From Micromonospora sp. MW-13 (lineage in GTDB: Bacteria; Actinomycetota; Actinomycetes; Mycobacteriales; Micromonosporaceae): a stretch of DNA of 48,228 bases. The stretch covers positions 1 to 48,228 of the forward strand of contig NZ_QKKX01000083.1 in the NCBI RefSeq assembly GCF_003434305.1, read 5' to 3'. The notes below the pieces were generated by a model. The model saw only the letters and a program-made list of their open reading frames with translations, was not told the origin of the DNA and made no database searches. This document shows positions 15,752 through 24,666 of the stretch, piece by piece (the first letter of the stretch is position 1; every line of letters begins with the position of its first letter). A program made the position numbers and the translations under genes.

Positions 15752-16396
15752 TTGGCAAGCAGCGCGAGTGCAGCCGAGCACGCATATCAGGTGATCCGTG
15801 ACGGGATCCTCAACGGTGTGCATCCGACGGGGGCCATGCTCGGCGAGGAGTCCCTCGCGGCCGAGATCGGGGTCAGCCGTACCCCGGTGCGGACGGCGCT
15901 CGCCCGGTTGCAGGACGAGGGGTGGATCACCATCTACCCGAAGCGCGGGGCGCTGGTGCAGGGGCTCAGTGAGCGGGCGGTGGCCGACCTGGCGGACGCG
16001 CGCCTGCTGTTGGAGTCCGCCGCGCCCGCCCGGGCGAGCGCGGACGCCCGCAAGCTGCTCGCCGAGCGGCTGGGCCGGTCGATCGAGGCGCAGCGTGAGG
16101 CGTTCCGCGATGATGACGTCCGGCATTTCATCGAGCTGACGATCGAGTTCCATCGCGCCTTCGTCGAGGCCACGGGCAACAGCGTGCTGCTGGAGTTGAA
16201 CGACCGGCTGGCCGATCGACAGCGTTTTCTGCTGTTCAGTTGCGGCGACAGGCTGTTGGCGCGATGCGGTGACATCATCGCCGAGCACGAGACGCTGGTC
16301 GAACGGCTGCGTATCGGCGACGCGTCCGGGTTCGCCGAGGCGCTGCGCGCGCATCTGGCCGACACCTACGCCACCGAGCTGCACAAACTCCCCTAG
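15752..16396 (+). CDS. GntR-family transcriptional regulator with FCD domain
   Basis: 214 aa from TTG 15752 (behind GGGAG at good spacing); GTG 15740 is an alternative giving four more residues. The winged helix is HAYQVIRDGILNGVHPTGAM, LAAEIGVSRTPVRTALARLQ, EGWITIYPKRGALVQ. The C-terminal all-helical FCD domain has the metal/ligand residues spread over EFHRAFVEATGN and the terminal helices (DIIAEHETLVERL, LRAHLADTY). FCD GntR proteins usually sense organic acids. Divergent orientation to the dsbA-like/ccdA operon and the palindrome in between suggest it represses that operon. It converges on the amine oxidase gene. Confidence 0.9.
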   Translation: MASSASAAEHAYQVIRDGILNGVHPTGAMLGEESLAAEIGVSRTPVRTALARLQDEGWITIYPKRGALVQGLSERAVADLADARLLLESAAPARASADARKLLAERLGRSIEAQREAFRDDDVRHFIELTIEFHRAFVEATGNSVLLELNDRLADRQRFLLFSCGDRLLARCGDIIAEHETLVERLRIGDASGFAEALRAHLADTYATELHKLP

Positions 16397-16419
16397 GGTC
16401 CTGAGTCCGTAGTTTCCTG

Positions 16420-17625
16420 TCAGTTCGGTGTGGGTGCGTCACCTGGACCGAAGTTGCCGCCGGTTTGCCGGGCCGGTGGCGCCTTCCAACTGGCTACGGC
16501 CCTGCCAGACCCCGTCGACGGAGAGCGAGAACTTGGTGGTGGAGCGGCGGCCGCCGGTCCCATGCCGGCTCGCTGCGCGGAACAGGCAGCGAGGACGGCG
16601 TGGGCAGCTCGCTCGCCGGCGAGGAGAGCACCTTCGACGTGTCCGGCGTGGACGGTGGCGGTCTCGGTCGACGCCCAGTGCAGCCGGCCGGCCAGGGCGG
16701 CCTGCTGGTAAACCGGATGCCCGAACAGGCCGTAGTCCATCAGGTGCTGCGTTCCGGGCGGTGAGGTCCACCGTTCGGCGCTCCAGTCCTGCACATGCAG
16801 TGTTTCGGGTTGTGCCGCCTGCCGTCCGAACAGCCGGGCCGGCTGGGTGGTCACGGCCGTGGCGAATCCGGGACCGGCGGCAGCGGCGGGGGCGAACCCG
16901 AACAGGGCGGCTGGCATGCCGTCCGGCCCGGACATGTCGTGGATCTCCCGCAGCGGGCCGGTCCAGCTGATCGCGGCTCCGGCCAGGCCCGCGGCCCGCC
17001 AGAACGGGGCGTGATAGGTGGCGACGACCTTGACGACGCCACCCATCCAGACCGGGGTGGCCTCGGCGAGACGCACCAGCTGCGGCTCCAGCGCACCGTG
17101 GAAGTCGATACCCGCCACGGCAAGCGCCGGCGGGATCGCCAGCACGACATGACCGGCGTGCAGGCGTCCGGCGTCCGTGTGCACTTCGACCGTGTCGTCG
17201 TCCGAGCGGATGGCCGTGACCGGGGTCGACAGCCGCAACACCCGGTCCGGGAGTTGGGCGGCAAGGCCGGCGGTCAGCGCTGCGGCGCCCGGCCGGTACC
17301 GGTAGGCGGGCACGTCGATCGGGTTGCCGGCGACCCGTTGCATACCGGTGGGCCTCTCCGCGATCGCATCACCGGCACGATGCTGTTCGAAGACGGCGAT
17401 GCCGAGCCGGACGGTGAGCGCGGCAACCCGTGGTTCGCCGTCCCAGAACCAGGTGGCACCCAGATCGAGTTCGTCGCTGGTGGTCGCCAGCCGGCCGCCG
17501 GTGCGGTCGCGTGCCTCCAGGCACACCGTGTCGAGTCCGGCCGCGTGCAGGGCGGCCGTCGTGGTGAGGCCGGCCGCGCCGGCCCCGACCACGACGACGT
17601 CGTGCGAAGGGTGGACAGGCGACAT
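16420..17625 (-). CDS. Flavin-containing amine oxidase (FAD/NAD(P)-binding oxidoreductase)
   Basis: 401 aa from ATG 17625, chosen because GGAG precedes it at 6 bp; ATGs at 17631 and upstream are alternatives. The N-terminus has the Rossmann FAD motif DVVVVGAGAAGLTTTAALHA, EARDRTGGRL and the DLGATWFWDG substrate loop of monoamine-oxidase-like proteins. The C-terminal FAD contact region reads HWASTETATVHAGHVEGALL. The enzyme should oxidise an amine (to imine plus H2O2) in the cytoplasm; substrate unknown. The last about 55 residues are Pro/Ala/Ser-rich and unconserved. It is next to, and on the strand of, the MFS exporter, so the two may be co-transcribed. Confidence 0.87.
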   Translation of the reverse strand: MSPVHPSHDVVVVGAGAAGLTTTAALHAAGLDTVCLEARDRTGGRLATTSDELDLGATWFWDGEPRVAALTVRLGIAVFEQHRAGDAIAERPTGMQRVAGNPIDVPAYRYRPGAAALTAGLAAQLPDRVLRLSTPVTAIRSDDDTVEVHTDAGRLHAGHVVLAIPPALAVAGIDFHGALEPQLVRLAEATPVWMGGVVKVVATYHAPFWRAAGLAGAAISWTGPLREIHDMSGPDGMPAALFGFAPAAAAGPGFATAVTTQPARLFGRQAAQPETLHVQDWSAERWTSPPGTQHLMDYGLFGHPVYQQAALAGRLHWASTETATVHAGHVEGALLAGERAAHAVLAACSAQRAGMGPAAAAPPPSSRSPSTGSGRAVASWKAPPARQTGGNFGPGDAPTPN

Positions 17626-17695
17626 GGGCATCTCCGTCTTGGGGGGATGAGGGGACATCACGCGGGTGGACGTCGGCGTCTGCGCCCTGGTGGGG

Positions 17696-18992
17696 CTACC
17701 TGGTCCGCCGGGTGAGGGGCCGGCCGGCCAGCACGGCGATCAGCGGAATGAGCGTGACCACTGCCAGCAGGGACAGCACGGAGAAGCTGGTGGCGGCGAG
17801 CAGCGGGCCGGACAGGAACGCGGCGGTCGCACCGCAGAGGTTGGCCAGCGCGTCGACCCTGCCCTGGGACGAGGCGCGGGTCTCGGCGGAGACGACCAGG
17901 CTGAACAGCGCGGATCCGGCGACGTTCATGAAGGACCAGCCGATTCCCAGCAGGATCAGCGACCCGATGATCCACCCGGTGTTGTCGGGTTTGGCGGCGC
18001 CGATCAGCAGCGAGGCGAGGAAGATGCCGATCCCGGCGACGATCGCCGCCCGGTGGCCGTAGCGGTCGGCGAGCATACCCACGAGCGGGGACGGGCCGTA
18101 CATGCCGGCGATGTGCAGGCTGATCGTGATGCCGATGATGGTGATCGAGCCGCCCTCGTGGGCGATGTGCACCGGCGTCATGGTCATGATCGCGACCATC
18201 ACCACCTGCGCGGTGAGGACCGCGATCACCGCCACCCGGCCCCGCTGATTGACACGCAGCTCGGCGATCACCTTGCGGATGCGGCCCGGCTGCTTGCCCC
18301 CGGGACCTGCCGGCAGGGCGGGCGTGCCAGGCCCGAGGAACAACAGCGGGTCGGGACGCAGCCAGACGAACACGATCAGACCGGCGATGGCCAGGCAGAC
18401 CGCGGCGATGAGGAACGCGCTGGCGTACACCGTGAGCCCGGTACCGGCGCCGATGACCTCACCGGGCGCGCCGAGGTTCGGGCCGAGCACGGAGCCGAGC
18501 GTGCCCACCCAGACCACCAGGGCCAGCGAGCGGGCCTTCTGGTGCGGCTGCGCGAGGGTCGGTGGCCGCGAAGCGGGATTGCAGGCTCACCGCCAGGCCG
18601 ACGCCGATCAGCAGCAGACCGGCGAACAGCGGAACGATCATGCTCCACTGCGCCGCGGCGACCAGCAGCAGGCCACCGGCGGCGGCCGTCCACCAGCCGG
18701 TGGCCAGCGCGACCCGGCGTCCGCGGCGTGCTGCGAGGTTGCCCAGTGGCAGGCCCACCAGCGCCGCGCCGAGCGTGCTCCCGGTGCGGGCCAGACCCGC
18801 CCAGGCTTCGCTGTCGGTGACCGCTCCGGCCAGCAGCACGCCGATCGAGGGTGCGACGCCCACGCCCACGGTGCCGATGATCTGTGCGATGACCAGCACG
18901 GTCATGGTGCGCCGCTGGACGGCGTCGACGGCCGGCTGGGTCGGCCTGAGGGAGACGAGGCCGGTGCTGACGGGGTGTTCAAGCTCGGGCAC
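17696..18992 (-). pseudogene. MFS transporter interrupted by a frameshift
   Basis: GTG 18992 (behind AAGGA) opens MPELEHPVSTGLVSLRPTQP and runs through six membrane helices to LLLIGVGLAVSLQSRFAATD. There the frame goes wrong. The adjacent frame then continues with LAQPHQKARSLALVVWVGTL and six more helices to PLTRRTR at 17696. Removing one base from the short C-run at about 18556-18558 would restore a normal 12-helix major facilitator of about 430 aa. It is either a recent pseudogene or a base-call error. The second half contains DRYGHRAAI, the usual loop 8-9 motif. Probable role when intact: drug or metabolite efflux. Confidence 0.8.
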
Positions 18993-19193
18993 AGCAGTCC
19001 TTGTCTGCGCGACGGGTTCGCGGCCAAGGCGGGACAGGGACCTGGCGGAGGAACCGGATCAGGGTCGGGGGCCAGGGCGTTGTCGAGGCCGGCGGGGAAG
19101 CCAGCGCGTCCGGCGAGAGGGCGGCGTCCGGCTGCGCCATGTGGTGACGCCGGCACGGCAACCGACGCCACCACGGCGTCTCTGGCGACAGGG

Positions 19194-19475
19194 TCAGGGG
19201 GTCTCGTAGATACGCACGTCCGGGGCCCCGTTGAGGTAGGGCTGCAGGGCGGTGACGACGTCCTTCGTGAACAGGTCGCTGGACAGGTACGCCTGCGTGT
19301 CTGCGGCGGTGGCGAAGCCGTGCAGTACCTGCACATCCTCGTCACGGACCAGCAGTTCCTTGCTCGTGGCGCCCCCGACGGTCTCCAGGAACGGCTGCTT
19401 GTACTGCCGGTAGACGCCGGCTGCGGCGGGACGGTTGTCCGCGCTGACGTCGAGGCTGATCTGAAGGTAGGCCAC
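19194..19475 (-). CDS. Small antibiotic-biosynthesis-monooxygenase-like protein
   Basis: 93 aa from GTG 19475 (MAYLQISLDVSADNRP). It alternates strands and helices in a ferredoxin-like pattern (VAYLQISLDV, YKQPFLETVGGATSKELLVR, VQVLHGFATAADTQAYLSSD), as in the ABM/heme-degrading and DUF-type monooxygenase superfamily. No catalytic residue can be pointed to. The gene start is only 2 bp from the first residual codon of a truncated alcohol dehydrogenase on the other strand, so its original upstream region was probably removed by a rearrangement. The 200 bp between it and the MFS gene hold no clear gene. Confidence 0.6.
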   Translation of the reverse strand: MAYLQISLDVSADNRPAAAGVYRQYKQPFLETVGGATSKELLVRDEDVQVLHGFATAADTQAYLSSDLFTKDVVTALQPYLNGAPDVRIYETP

Positions 19476-19476
19476 G

Positions 19477-20367
19477 GGTTCCGACCTCGGCACCGTCAGC
19501 GACGCCACGCCCGCCGGCGGCTTCCCTATCACGCCAGGGCATGAGATCGCGGGCGTGATCGACGCGGTCGGCGCGCAGGTCGCCGGCTGGCAGCCCGGGG
19601 ATCGCGTCGCCGTCGGCTGGTTCGGCGGTAGCTGCGGCCACTGCCGCAGCTGCCGCGCCGGCGACCAGGTTCACTGCCCGCACCGGCGCATCCCGGGCCT
19701 GTCCTACCCGGGAGGCTGGGCCGAGATGGTGACAGTTCCCGCCGAGGCCCTGGCCCGGATCCCCGACGAGCTGAGCCCGGCCGACGCGGCGCCGATGGGA
19801 TGCGCCGGCGTGACCACGTTCAACGCGCTGCGTGAGGCGCACCTGCCACCGGGATCTCGGGTCGCGGTGTACGGCCTCGGCGGTCTCGGCCACCTGGCCG
19901 TGCAGTTCGCCGCCCGAATGGGACACGAGGTCGTCGCGATCGCCCGCGGCACCGACCGGCAGCACGACGCCACCGTGTTCGGGGCACACCACTACCTCGA
20001 CGCCACCGCCGGCGACCCCGGCCGGGCGCTGGCCGAACTCGGCGGCGCCGACCTGATCCTGGGCACGGTGCCCACGTCCGGGCCGCTCAGCGCGTTGCTG
20101 CCCGGGTTGCGCCTGCGCGGCCGGCTCACCCTGATCGGCGTCGACGGCGGAGCCCTACAGGTGCCCGTGGCGCAGTTGGTGATGAACGCCCAGATCATCA
20201 CCGGTCACCTCACCGGCACCCCCGTCGACATCGAGGATGCCATGCGTTTCGCCGCCGCCCACGGCGTCCGGCCACGCACCGAACATTTGCCGCTCGGCCG
20301 GGCCGGCCTCGCGGTCGACCGGCTGCGGAACGGACAAGCCCGGTACCGGTTCGTGCTCGCACCCTGA
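19477..20367 (+). pseudogene. Zinc-dependent alcohol dehydrogenase lacking its N-terminus
   Basis: The open frame begins after a stop at 19468-19470 with no start codon until GTG 19555. It encodes GGFPITPGHEIAGVIDAVGA, the structural zinc site CGHCRSCRAGDQVHC, and the NAD(P)-binding VAVYGLGGLGHLAVQFAARM, ending normally with RYRFVLAP. The first about 40 residues, including the catalytic Cys of the CHSD motif (here only SDA remains), are absent. Restarting at GTG 19555 would also lose the catalytic GHE. It is therefore a 5'-truncated, non-functional medium-chain dehydrogenase. Confidence 0.75.
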
Positions 20368-20377
20368 CCCCGCTCGA

Positions 20378-20515
20378 CCAGGTCGAACGAGCAGTTCGGG
20401 AACGTCGACAGGTCGCGCATGTCGCCGAGGACGGTGCGCGGCTTCAGCCCGTCCCGCCGGGCGACCGACTCGTCCTGTTCGAGCTGCCGGGGCAAGCTGT
20501 CGAAGACGGTGACGC
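20378..20515 (-). pseudogene. Class I SAM methyltransferase fragment
   Basis: The minus strand reads DSLPRQLEQDESVARRDGLK, PRTVLGDMRDLSTFPNCSFD, LV, which is the segment between motif I and motif IV of actinomycete UbiE-type methyltransferases (family pattern SPRQLEQ...DMRDLS.F...FDLV). The SAM-binding glycine loop and the C-terminal half are missing. It abuts the end of the truncated dehydrogenase, supporting a scrambled stretch from 19.2 to 20.6 kb. Confidence 0.65.
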
Positions 20516-20636
20516 GGCCCCGCGGCGACGAGTGTCGGCGCTGCCCGCCGTCGCCCGCCGCGACCTCGCCCACTCGGATGCGTCCGGGAGCCCATTGCGG
20601 GGGTCACCCCAAGATGCAGCGTGACCAGGCCATTGT

Positions 20637-20684
20637 CATTGGGCGGTTATTGGTCTACCGTCCAGGACCAATAGCCGCCCAATG
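20637..20684. promoter_or_regulatory. 19-bp inverted repeat operator upstream of the GntR-ECF operon
   Basis: CATTGGGCGGTTATTGGTC (20637-20655) and GACCAATAGCCGCCCAATG (20666-20684) are inverted copies with one mismatch, separated by 10 bp, ending 13 bp before ATG 20698. The inner ATTGGTC...GACCAAT resembles TGGTC...GACCA sites of HutC-type GntR regulators. Autoregulation by the following GntR-UTRA protein is likely. It is much larger than a terminator needs to be. Confidence 0.7.
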
Positions 20685-20697
20685 CTCCGAGGTGATC

Positions 20698-21495
20698 ATG
20701 TACGAGCCCGCCGACATCAGCGATGTCGTCGTCGACGAGACCCGGCCGGTACCCGCGTACTACCAGGTCTACGAGGCGTTGCGGCAGCGGCTCGGCGGCC
20801 CTGACCTCCCCCCGGGCAGCCGGCTGCCCACGGAACGGGCCATGGCCGAGCAGTTGGGCATGAGCCGGGCCACGGTCCGCGAGGCGCTGACCCGGCTCGA
20901 ACGCGATGGGCTCGTCAACCGGCGGCAGGGCGACGGCACGTACGTGGCCGAACCCCGGGTCGAGCACGACATGCGGTTCCTGCACGGGTTCTCCGCCGAG
21001 TTGGCCCGGCGCGGGCACCGGGTCCGCTCGAAGGTCCTCGCTATGGGCACCGTCCGTCCCTCCGCCCGGCTCTGCGAGGTCCTCCGGGTCGCCGACGGCC
21101 CGGACACGGTGATCGAGCTGCGCCGGGTCCGTTCCCTCGATGGCAGCCCGGTGTCGCTGGAGACGGTGTGGCTCTCCGCCGACCGGTGCGCCCCCCTGCT
21201 CGGCGTCGACCTGAACGACCGGTCGCTCTACGACTCGCTGCGCGCCTTCGGCGTCCAGCCGGTACGCGGGCATGAGCAGCTCACCGCCACCGTCCTCGAC
21301 GACTTCGAGGCGACCTGCCTCGACCAGCGGGCCGGCACCCCCGCCTTCCTGGTCGAACGGGTCACCTACGACGCCGCCGATCGCGCAGTCGAGTACGTCA
21401 AGAGCGTCCTGCGCGCCGACCGGTTCACCATCCGCACGGACCTCGACCTCGAGGCGGCCGGTTCCCCTCACACACCCCCCACCACCGAAAGCTGA
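20698..21495 (+). CDS. GntR-family regulator, HutC subfamily (UTRA domain)
   Basis: 265 aa from ATG 20698. The N-terminal winged helix spans residues about 12-80 (PAYYQVYEALRQRLGG, LPTERAMAEQLGMSRATVRE, RLERDGLVNRRQGDGTYVAE). The UTRA ligand-binding domain follows (residues about 100-245), with GHRVRSKVLAMGTVRPSA, the strand ELRRVRSLDGSPVSLETVWL and the closing FLVERVTYDAADRAVEYVKS. HutC proteins bind small metabolites such as sugars, amino acids or nucleosides. It precedes the ECF operon by 14 bp and has a large inverted repeat before it, so it is probably the operon's own repressor, relieved by the imported compound. Confidence 0.9.
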   Translation: MYEPADISDVVVDETRPVPAYYQVYEALRQRLGGPDLPPGSRLPTERAMAEQLGMSRATVREALTRLERDGLVNRRQGDGTYVAEPRVEHDMRFLHGFSAELARRGHRVRSKVLAMGTVRPSARLCEVLRVADGPDTVIELRRVRSLDGSPVSLETVWLSADRCAPLLGVDLNDRSLYDSLRAFGVQPVRGHEQLTATVLDDFEATCLDQRAGTPAFLVERVTYDAADRAVEYVKSVLRADRFTIRTDLDLEAAGSPHTPPTTES

Positions 21496-21509
21496 CCGGA
21501 GGTTCCCCC

Positions 21510-22130
21510 ATGAGCGAGCGCAGCGAGCGAAACATCAAGCACGGTCCGGATGAGCCTCGTGACGGTTTCCGAGCGCAGGAAGGAACCGGCACGAGCAATG
21601 CCGAAGCTCGGAGGGTCGAGCGCCGTCGCGGTGCCGCGCGCTTTTTCACCCCCCGCCGGATCGCCCGCATCGCCATCCTCGTCGCGCTCAGCGCCGTCGG
21701 CGCGTTCATCAAGCTGCCCAGCCCGACCGGCACGGTGGCGCTCGACTCCGCGCCCGCCTTCCTCGCTGGCGCCGCGTTCAGCCCGCTCGAAGGGTCCATC
21801 GTCGGGGCGCTCGGGCACCTGCTCTCCGCCCTGACCACCGGCTTCCCGCTCGGCCTCCCCGTCCACCTGCTGGTCGCGGCCGAGATGGCCGTCTTCGTGG
21901 CGATCTTCGGCCTGCTGGCCCGCCGGGTGAACATCTGGCTCGCGATCGTCGTCGGCATCGTGCTCAACGGGGTCGGCGGCGCCGCCATCATGATCCCGAT
22001 CGGCGGCGTCGGGCTCTTCGCCGCGCTCGTGCTGCCGCTCACCGTCGGGTCGGCGATCAACATCCTGGTCGCCGCCGCCGCGACCCGGGCCCTGCGCTCC
22101 GCCGGCCTCGCAGAGGAGGGGACCAGATGA
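21510..22130 (+). CDS. ECF transporter substrate-specific (S) component, CblT-like
   Basis: 206 aa. The first about 45 residues are polar and poorly conserved, so the true start may be further in (no better RBS-supported start is clear). Then come five or six helices: RIAILVALSAVGAFIKLPSP, FLAGAAFSPLEGSIVGALGH, LLVAAEMAVFVAIFGLLA, WLAIVVGIVLNGVGGAAIM, VLPLTVGSAINILVAA. This is the ECF S-component plan; the GALGHLL and the conserved loop contact the T subunit. It precedes a CblS-like kinase with a 4-bp overlap, the pairing known from the Firmicute alpha-ribazole transporter CblT and kinase CblS. Specificity for alpha-ribazole is thus a reasoned guess. Confidence 0.78.
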   Translation: MSERSERNIKHGPDEPRDGFRAQEGTGTSNAEARRVERRRGAARFFTPRRIARIAILVALSAVGAFIKLPSPTGTVALDSAPAFLAGAAFSPLEGSIVGALGHLLSALTTGFPLGLPVHLLVAAEMAVFVAIFGLLARRVNIWLAIVVGIVLNGVGGAAIMIPIGGVGLFAALVLPLTVGSAINILVAAAATRALRSAGLAEEGTR

Positions 22131-22903
22131 CCGGCGCGGTACGCGGCGTCCGGCGAGTCCGGGACCTCACCGTACTCGACCTCACCGACGGCTGCCTGGT
22201 TGTCGCCTGCGACTCCGTGGGCGGCATCGGCCCGAAGCCGCACGACACGGTGGCCGTACCGGCGTCGACCGTCGCGCACTTCGCCACCCGCGTGCCGTTG
22301 TTGGAGGTGCTCTGTGCCGGAGCCACCCCGACGCTCGTGGTCAACACGCTCTGCGTGGAGGCCGACCCGCAGGGCCGGGAGATGATCGGCGCGGTCGTCG
22401 CGCTCGCCGCCGAGGTCGGCCTCGACGCCGACCGGGTCACCGGTACGACCGAGGACAACGTTCCCACCGTCGCCACCGGCGTCGGGGTGACCGTCCTCGG
22501 CGAGGCGGCTCACGGGGCGTTGCGCCCCGGGGCCTCCCGCCCGGGGGACGTGGTGGTCTGCCTGGGTCTGCCCCGCTCGGCACCCCGGGACCGGGTCGTC
22601 CCCGGCCACCCGGACCTGGTCGCCCTCGCCGACCTGCGGGCCCTACTCGCCAGCGGCGTCGTCCACGACGCGCTCCCGGTGGGCTCCAAGGGCCTGGCCT
22701 GGGAGGTGCCGCAGCTCGCGGCCAGCGCCGGGCTCACCGTCGACTGGCGGACCGACCATCCCGTACCGGTCGACCGCTCCGCCGGCCCGTCGGCCTGCGT
22801 CCTGGTGAGCTGCCGCCCGACTGACCTGACCACGGTCCGTGCCGCCTTCCCCGATGCGCTGCCGGTGAACGTGGTCGCCGACCTGACCGAGGAGGCACCA
22901 TGA
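22127..22903 (+). CDS. AIR-synthase-related protein, putative alpha-ribazole kinase (CblS-like)
   Basis: 258 aa, ATGA overlap with the S component. The motifs DLTVLDLTDGCLVVACDSVG, GIGPKPHDTVAVPASTVAHF and TTEDNVPTVATGVGVTVLG recall the PurM/AIR synthase fold: the N-terminal DS-GGIG acidic/glycine segment binds Mg-ATP. Firmicute CblS proteins, which phosphorylate alpha-ribazole to alpha-ribazole phosphate for cobamide assembly, share this pattern and this position next to an ECF S component. Length also fits. Other PurM-like kinases exist, so the substrate is inferred. It ends by overlapping the ATPase start (ATGA). Imported substrate would be trapped by this phosphorylation. Confidence 0.7.
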   Translation: MTGAVRGVRRVRDLTVLDLTDGCLVVACDSVGGIGPKPHDTVAVPASTVAHFATRVPLLEVLCAGATPTLVVNTLCVEADPQGREMIGAVVALAAEVGLDADRVTGTTEDNVPTVATGVGVTVLGEAAHGALRPGASRPGDVVVCLGLPRSAPRDRVVPGHPDLVALADLRALLASGVVHDALPVGSKGLAWEVPQLAASAGLTVDWRTDHPVPVDRSAGPSACVLVSCRPTDLTTVRAAFPDALPVNVVADLTEEAP

Positions 22904-24666
22904 CCACCCGGGGACTGACCCGAGCCGCCGGCGGCGAGCCGCGGGGCACCGACGACAAAGACGCCGTGCTGCGCGCCGACGGCGTCAGCTTCCGGTACCG
23001 GTCGGCCACCGAGCGCCAGCTCACCGACATCTCCTTCCAGATCCGGCGCGGCGAGCGGGTCGCCGTCATGGGCGCCACCGGGGCCGGGAAGACCACCTTG
23101 TTGATGATGTTCAACGGGCTCGTCCCGCACCACCACGACGGTGAGATGCATGGGTACCTGACCGCGGTCGGCCTGGACACCGTCGAACACGACGTGGTCG
23201 ACCTGGTCCGGCACGTCGGCTTGGTCATGCAGGACCCGGAGTCGCAGATCACCGGCCGGATCGCGCTGGACGACGCGGCGGTCGGCCCGGCAAACCTCGG
23301 GCTGCCCCGCGCCGAGGTGCTCGACCGGGCCCGCCGGGCCCTCGACGCGGTCGGCCTCGGCGAGCTGGCCGACCGGGACACCGGGCAGATGTCCGGTGGG
23401 CAGCAGCAGCGGCTGGCCATCGCCGGCATCCTGGCCATGGCTCCGGAGATCCTCGTGCTCGACGAACCGACCAGCGAACTGGACCCGGCCGGTACGGCCC
23501 AGGTGTTCGCGGTGGTGGAGCAGGTCGCCGCCGACCGGGACCGGACCGTGGTCCTGGTCGAGCACGAGCCGGAACTCGTGGCGCAGTGGGCCGACCGGCT
23601 GATCGTCCTGCACGACGGTGCCCTCGTACACGACGGCCCACCGGCGGAGTTCTTCGCCGCCGCGAAGCGGGCCGAGGCGGTGGGGCTGCGACCACCGCAC
23701 GTGACCACCGTCTGCCACGCGCTCCAGCAGGCCGGCCGGCTGCCCGCCGACCGGACGGCGGTGACCCTGGACGAGGCGGTCGCCATGCTCCAGGACCGGC
23801 TGCCGGTCACCGCCCGGGTACGCGCCAGCGCCCGTGCCCCGCAGCCGGCGGTTCCGGCGGACGCGGCCGTCGTGATCGAGGCGACCGGCCTCGGCCACCG
23901 CTACCCCTCCGGGGTCCAGGCCCTGTCCGACGTGGACGTCCGGGTCCGGGAGGGCGAGTTCGTCGCCCTGCTCGGCCGTAACGGTGCCGGGAAGACAACC
24001 TTCGCCCGGCACCTCAACGGCCTGCTCCGTCCCACCGCCGGCCAGTTGCGGGTGTACGGCAACCCCACCGGCGACCGCTCGGTCAGCGACCTGTCCACCG
24101 ACGTTGGGTACGTCTTCCAGAATCCGGACCACCAGATCTTCGCCCCGACCGTCCGCGACGAGGTCGCGTTCGGGCTGCGCAACGCGGGCTGGGCGGACGA
24201 CCGGATCGAGGAGAAGGTACGCGAGGTGCTCGACCTGGTGGGCATGCACGCCCACCTCGACCACCATCCGTTCCGGCTGGGTAAGGGGCAGCGGCAGCGC
24301 CTGGCGGTGGCCAGCGTCCTGGCCCTGGAACCCCGGATCCTCATCGTTGACGAGCCGACGACCGGCCAGGACTGGCGCGGCGCGCGGGCGATCATGGATC
24401 TGGTCCGCGAGCTGAACCGGGCCGGCCGGACCATCCTGATGGTCACCCACGACATGCCCCTGGTCGCCGAGTACGCACATCGGGCGCTGGTGTTCGACGC
24501 CGGGCGCCTCCGCGCCGACCTCCCGGTGGCCGACCTCTTCGCCGACGAGGACCTGCTCGCCGGGACCCAACTCGTCGCACCCCAGGTGACCCGCCTGGCC
24601 CGGCGGCTCGGGCTGCCCCCGGTCACCACCGTGGAAGCGTTCGTCGAACTGTGGGAGGAGGCCTGA
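22900..24666 (+). CDS. Fused double ATPase of an ECF transporter (EcfA-EcfA')
   Basis: 588 aa, ATG 22900 behind GAGGAGG. Two ABC domains in one chain. Domain 1 (residues about 24-270): Walker A GATGAGKTT at 58-66, signature MSGGQQQRLAIAG, Walker B ILVLDEPTSELDPAG. Domain 2 (about 325-570): GRNGAGKTT, Q-loop VFQNPDHQIFAPTV, signature LGKGQRQRLAVAS, Walker B ILIVDEPTTGQD. The Q-loops MQDPESQITG and FQNPDHQIF are the ECF-specific form. In most bacteria these are two proteins; fusion is common in actinomycetes. The operon therefore encodes a complete dedicated (group I) ECF importer with the S and T components around it. Confidence 0.93.
   Translation: MTTRGLTRAAGGEPRGTDDKDAVLRADGVSFRYRSATERQLTDISFQIRRGERVAVMGATGAGKTTLLMMFNGLVPHHHDGEMHGYLTAVGLDTVEHDVVDLVRHVGLVMQDPESQITGRIALDDAAVGPANLGLPRAEVLDRARRALDAVGLGELADRDTGQMSGGQQQRLAIAGILAMAPEILVLDEPTSELDPAGTAQVFAVVEQVAADRDRTVVLVEHEPELVAQWADRLIVLHDGALVHDGPPAEFFAAAKRAEAVGLRPPHVTTVCHALQQAGRLPADRTAVTLDEAVAMLQDRLPVTARVRASARAPQPAVPADAAVVIEATGLGHRYPSGVQALSDVDVRVREGEFVALLGRNGAGKTTFARHLNGLLRPTAGQLRVYGNPTGDRSVSDLSTDVGYVFQNPDHQIFAPTVRDEVAFGLRNAGWADDRIEEKVREVLDLVGMHAHLDHHPFRLGKGQRQRLAVASVLALEPRILIVDEPTTGQDWRGARAIMDLVRELNRAGRTILMVTHDMPLVAEYAHRALVFDAGRLRADLPVADLFADEDLLAGTQLVAPQVTRLARRLGLPPVTTVEAFVELWEEA

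Noticed and set aside
20419..20697. Longer N-terminal extension of the GntR-UTRA protein
   Set aside because: The open frame extends upstream but crosses the methyltransferase remnant and the 19-bp operator; the conserved domain begins after ATG 20698.
20580..20700. Cobalamin riboswitch upstream of the CblT/CblS-like operon
   Set aside because: The conserved B12-box and core pairing elements were not seen; the region is instead occupied by a DNA inverted repeat.
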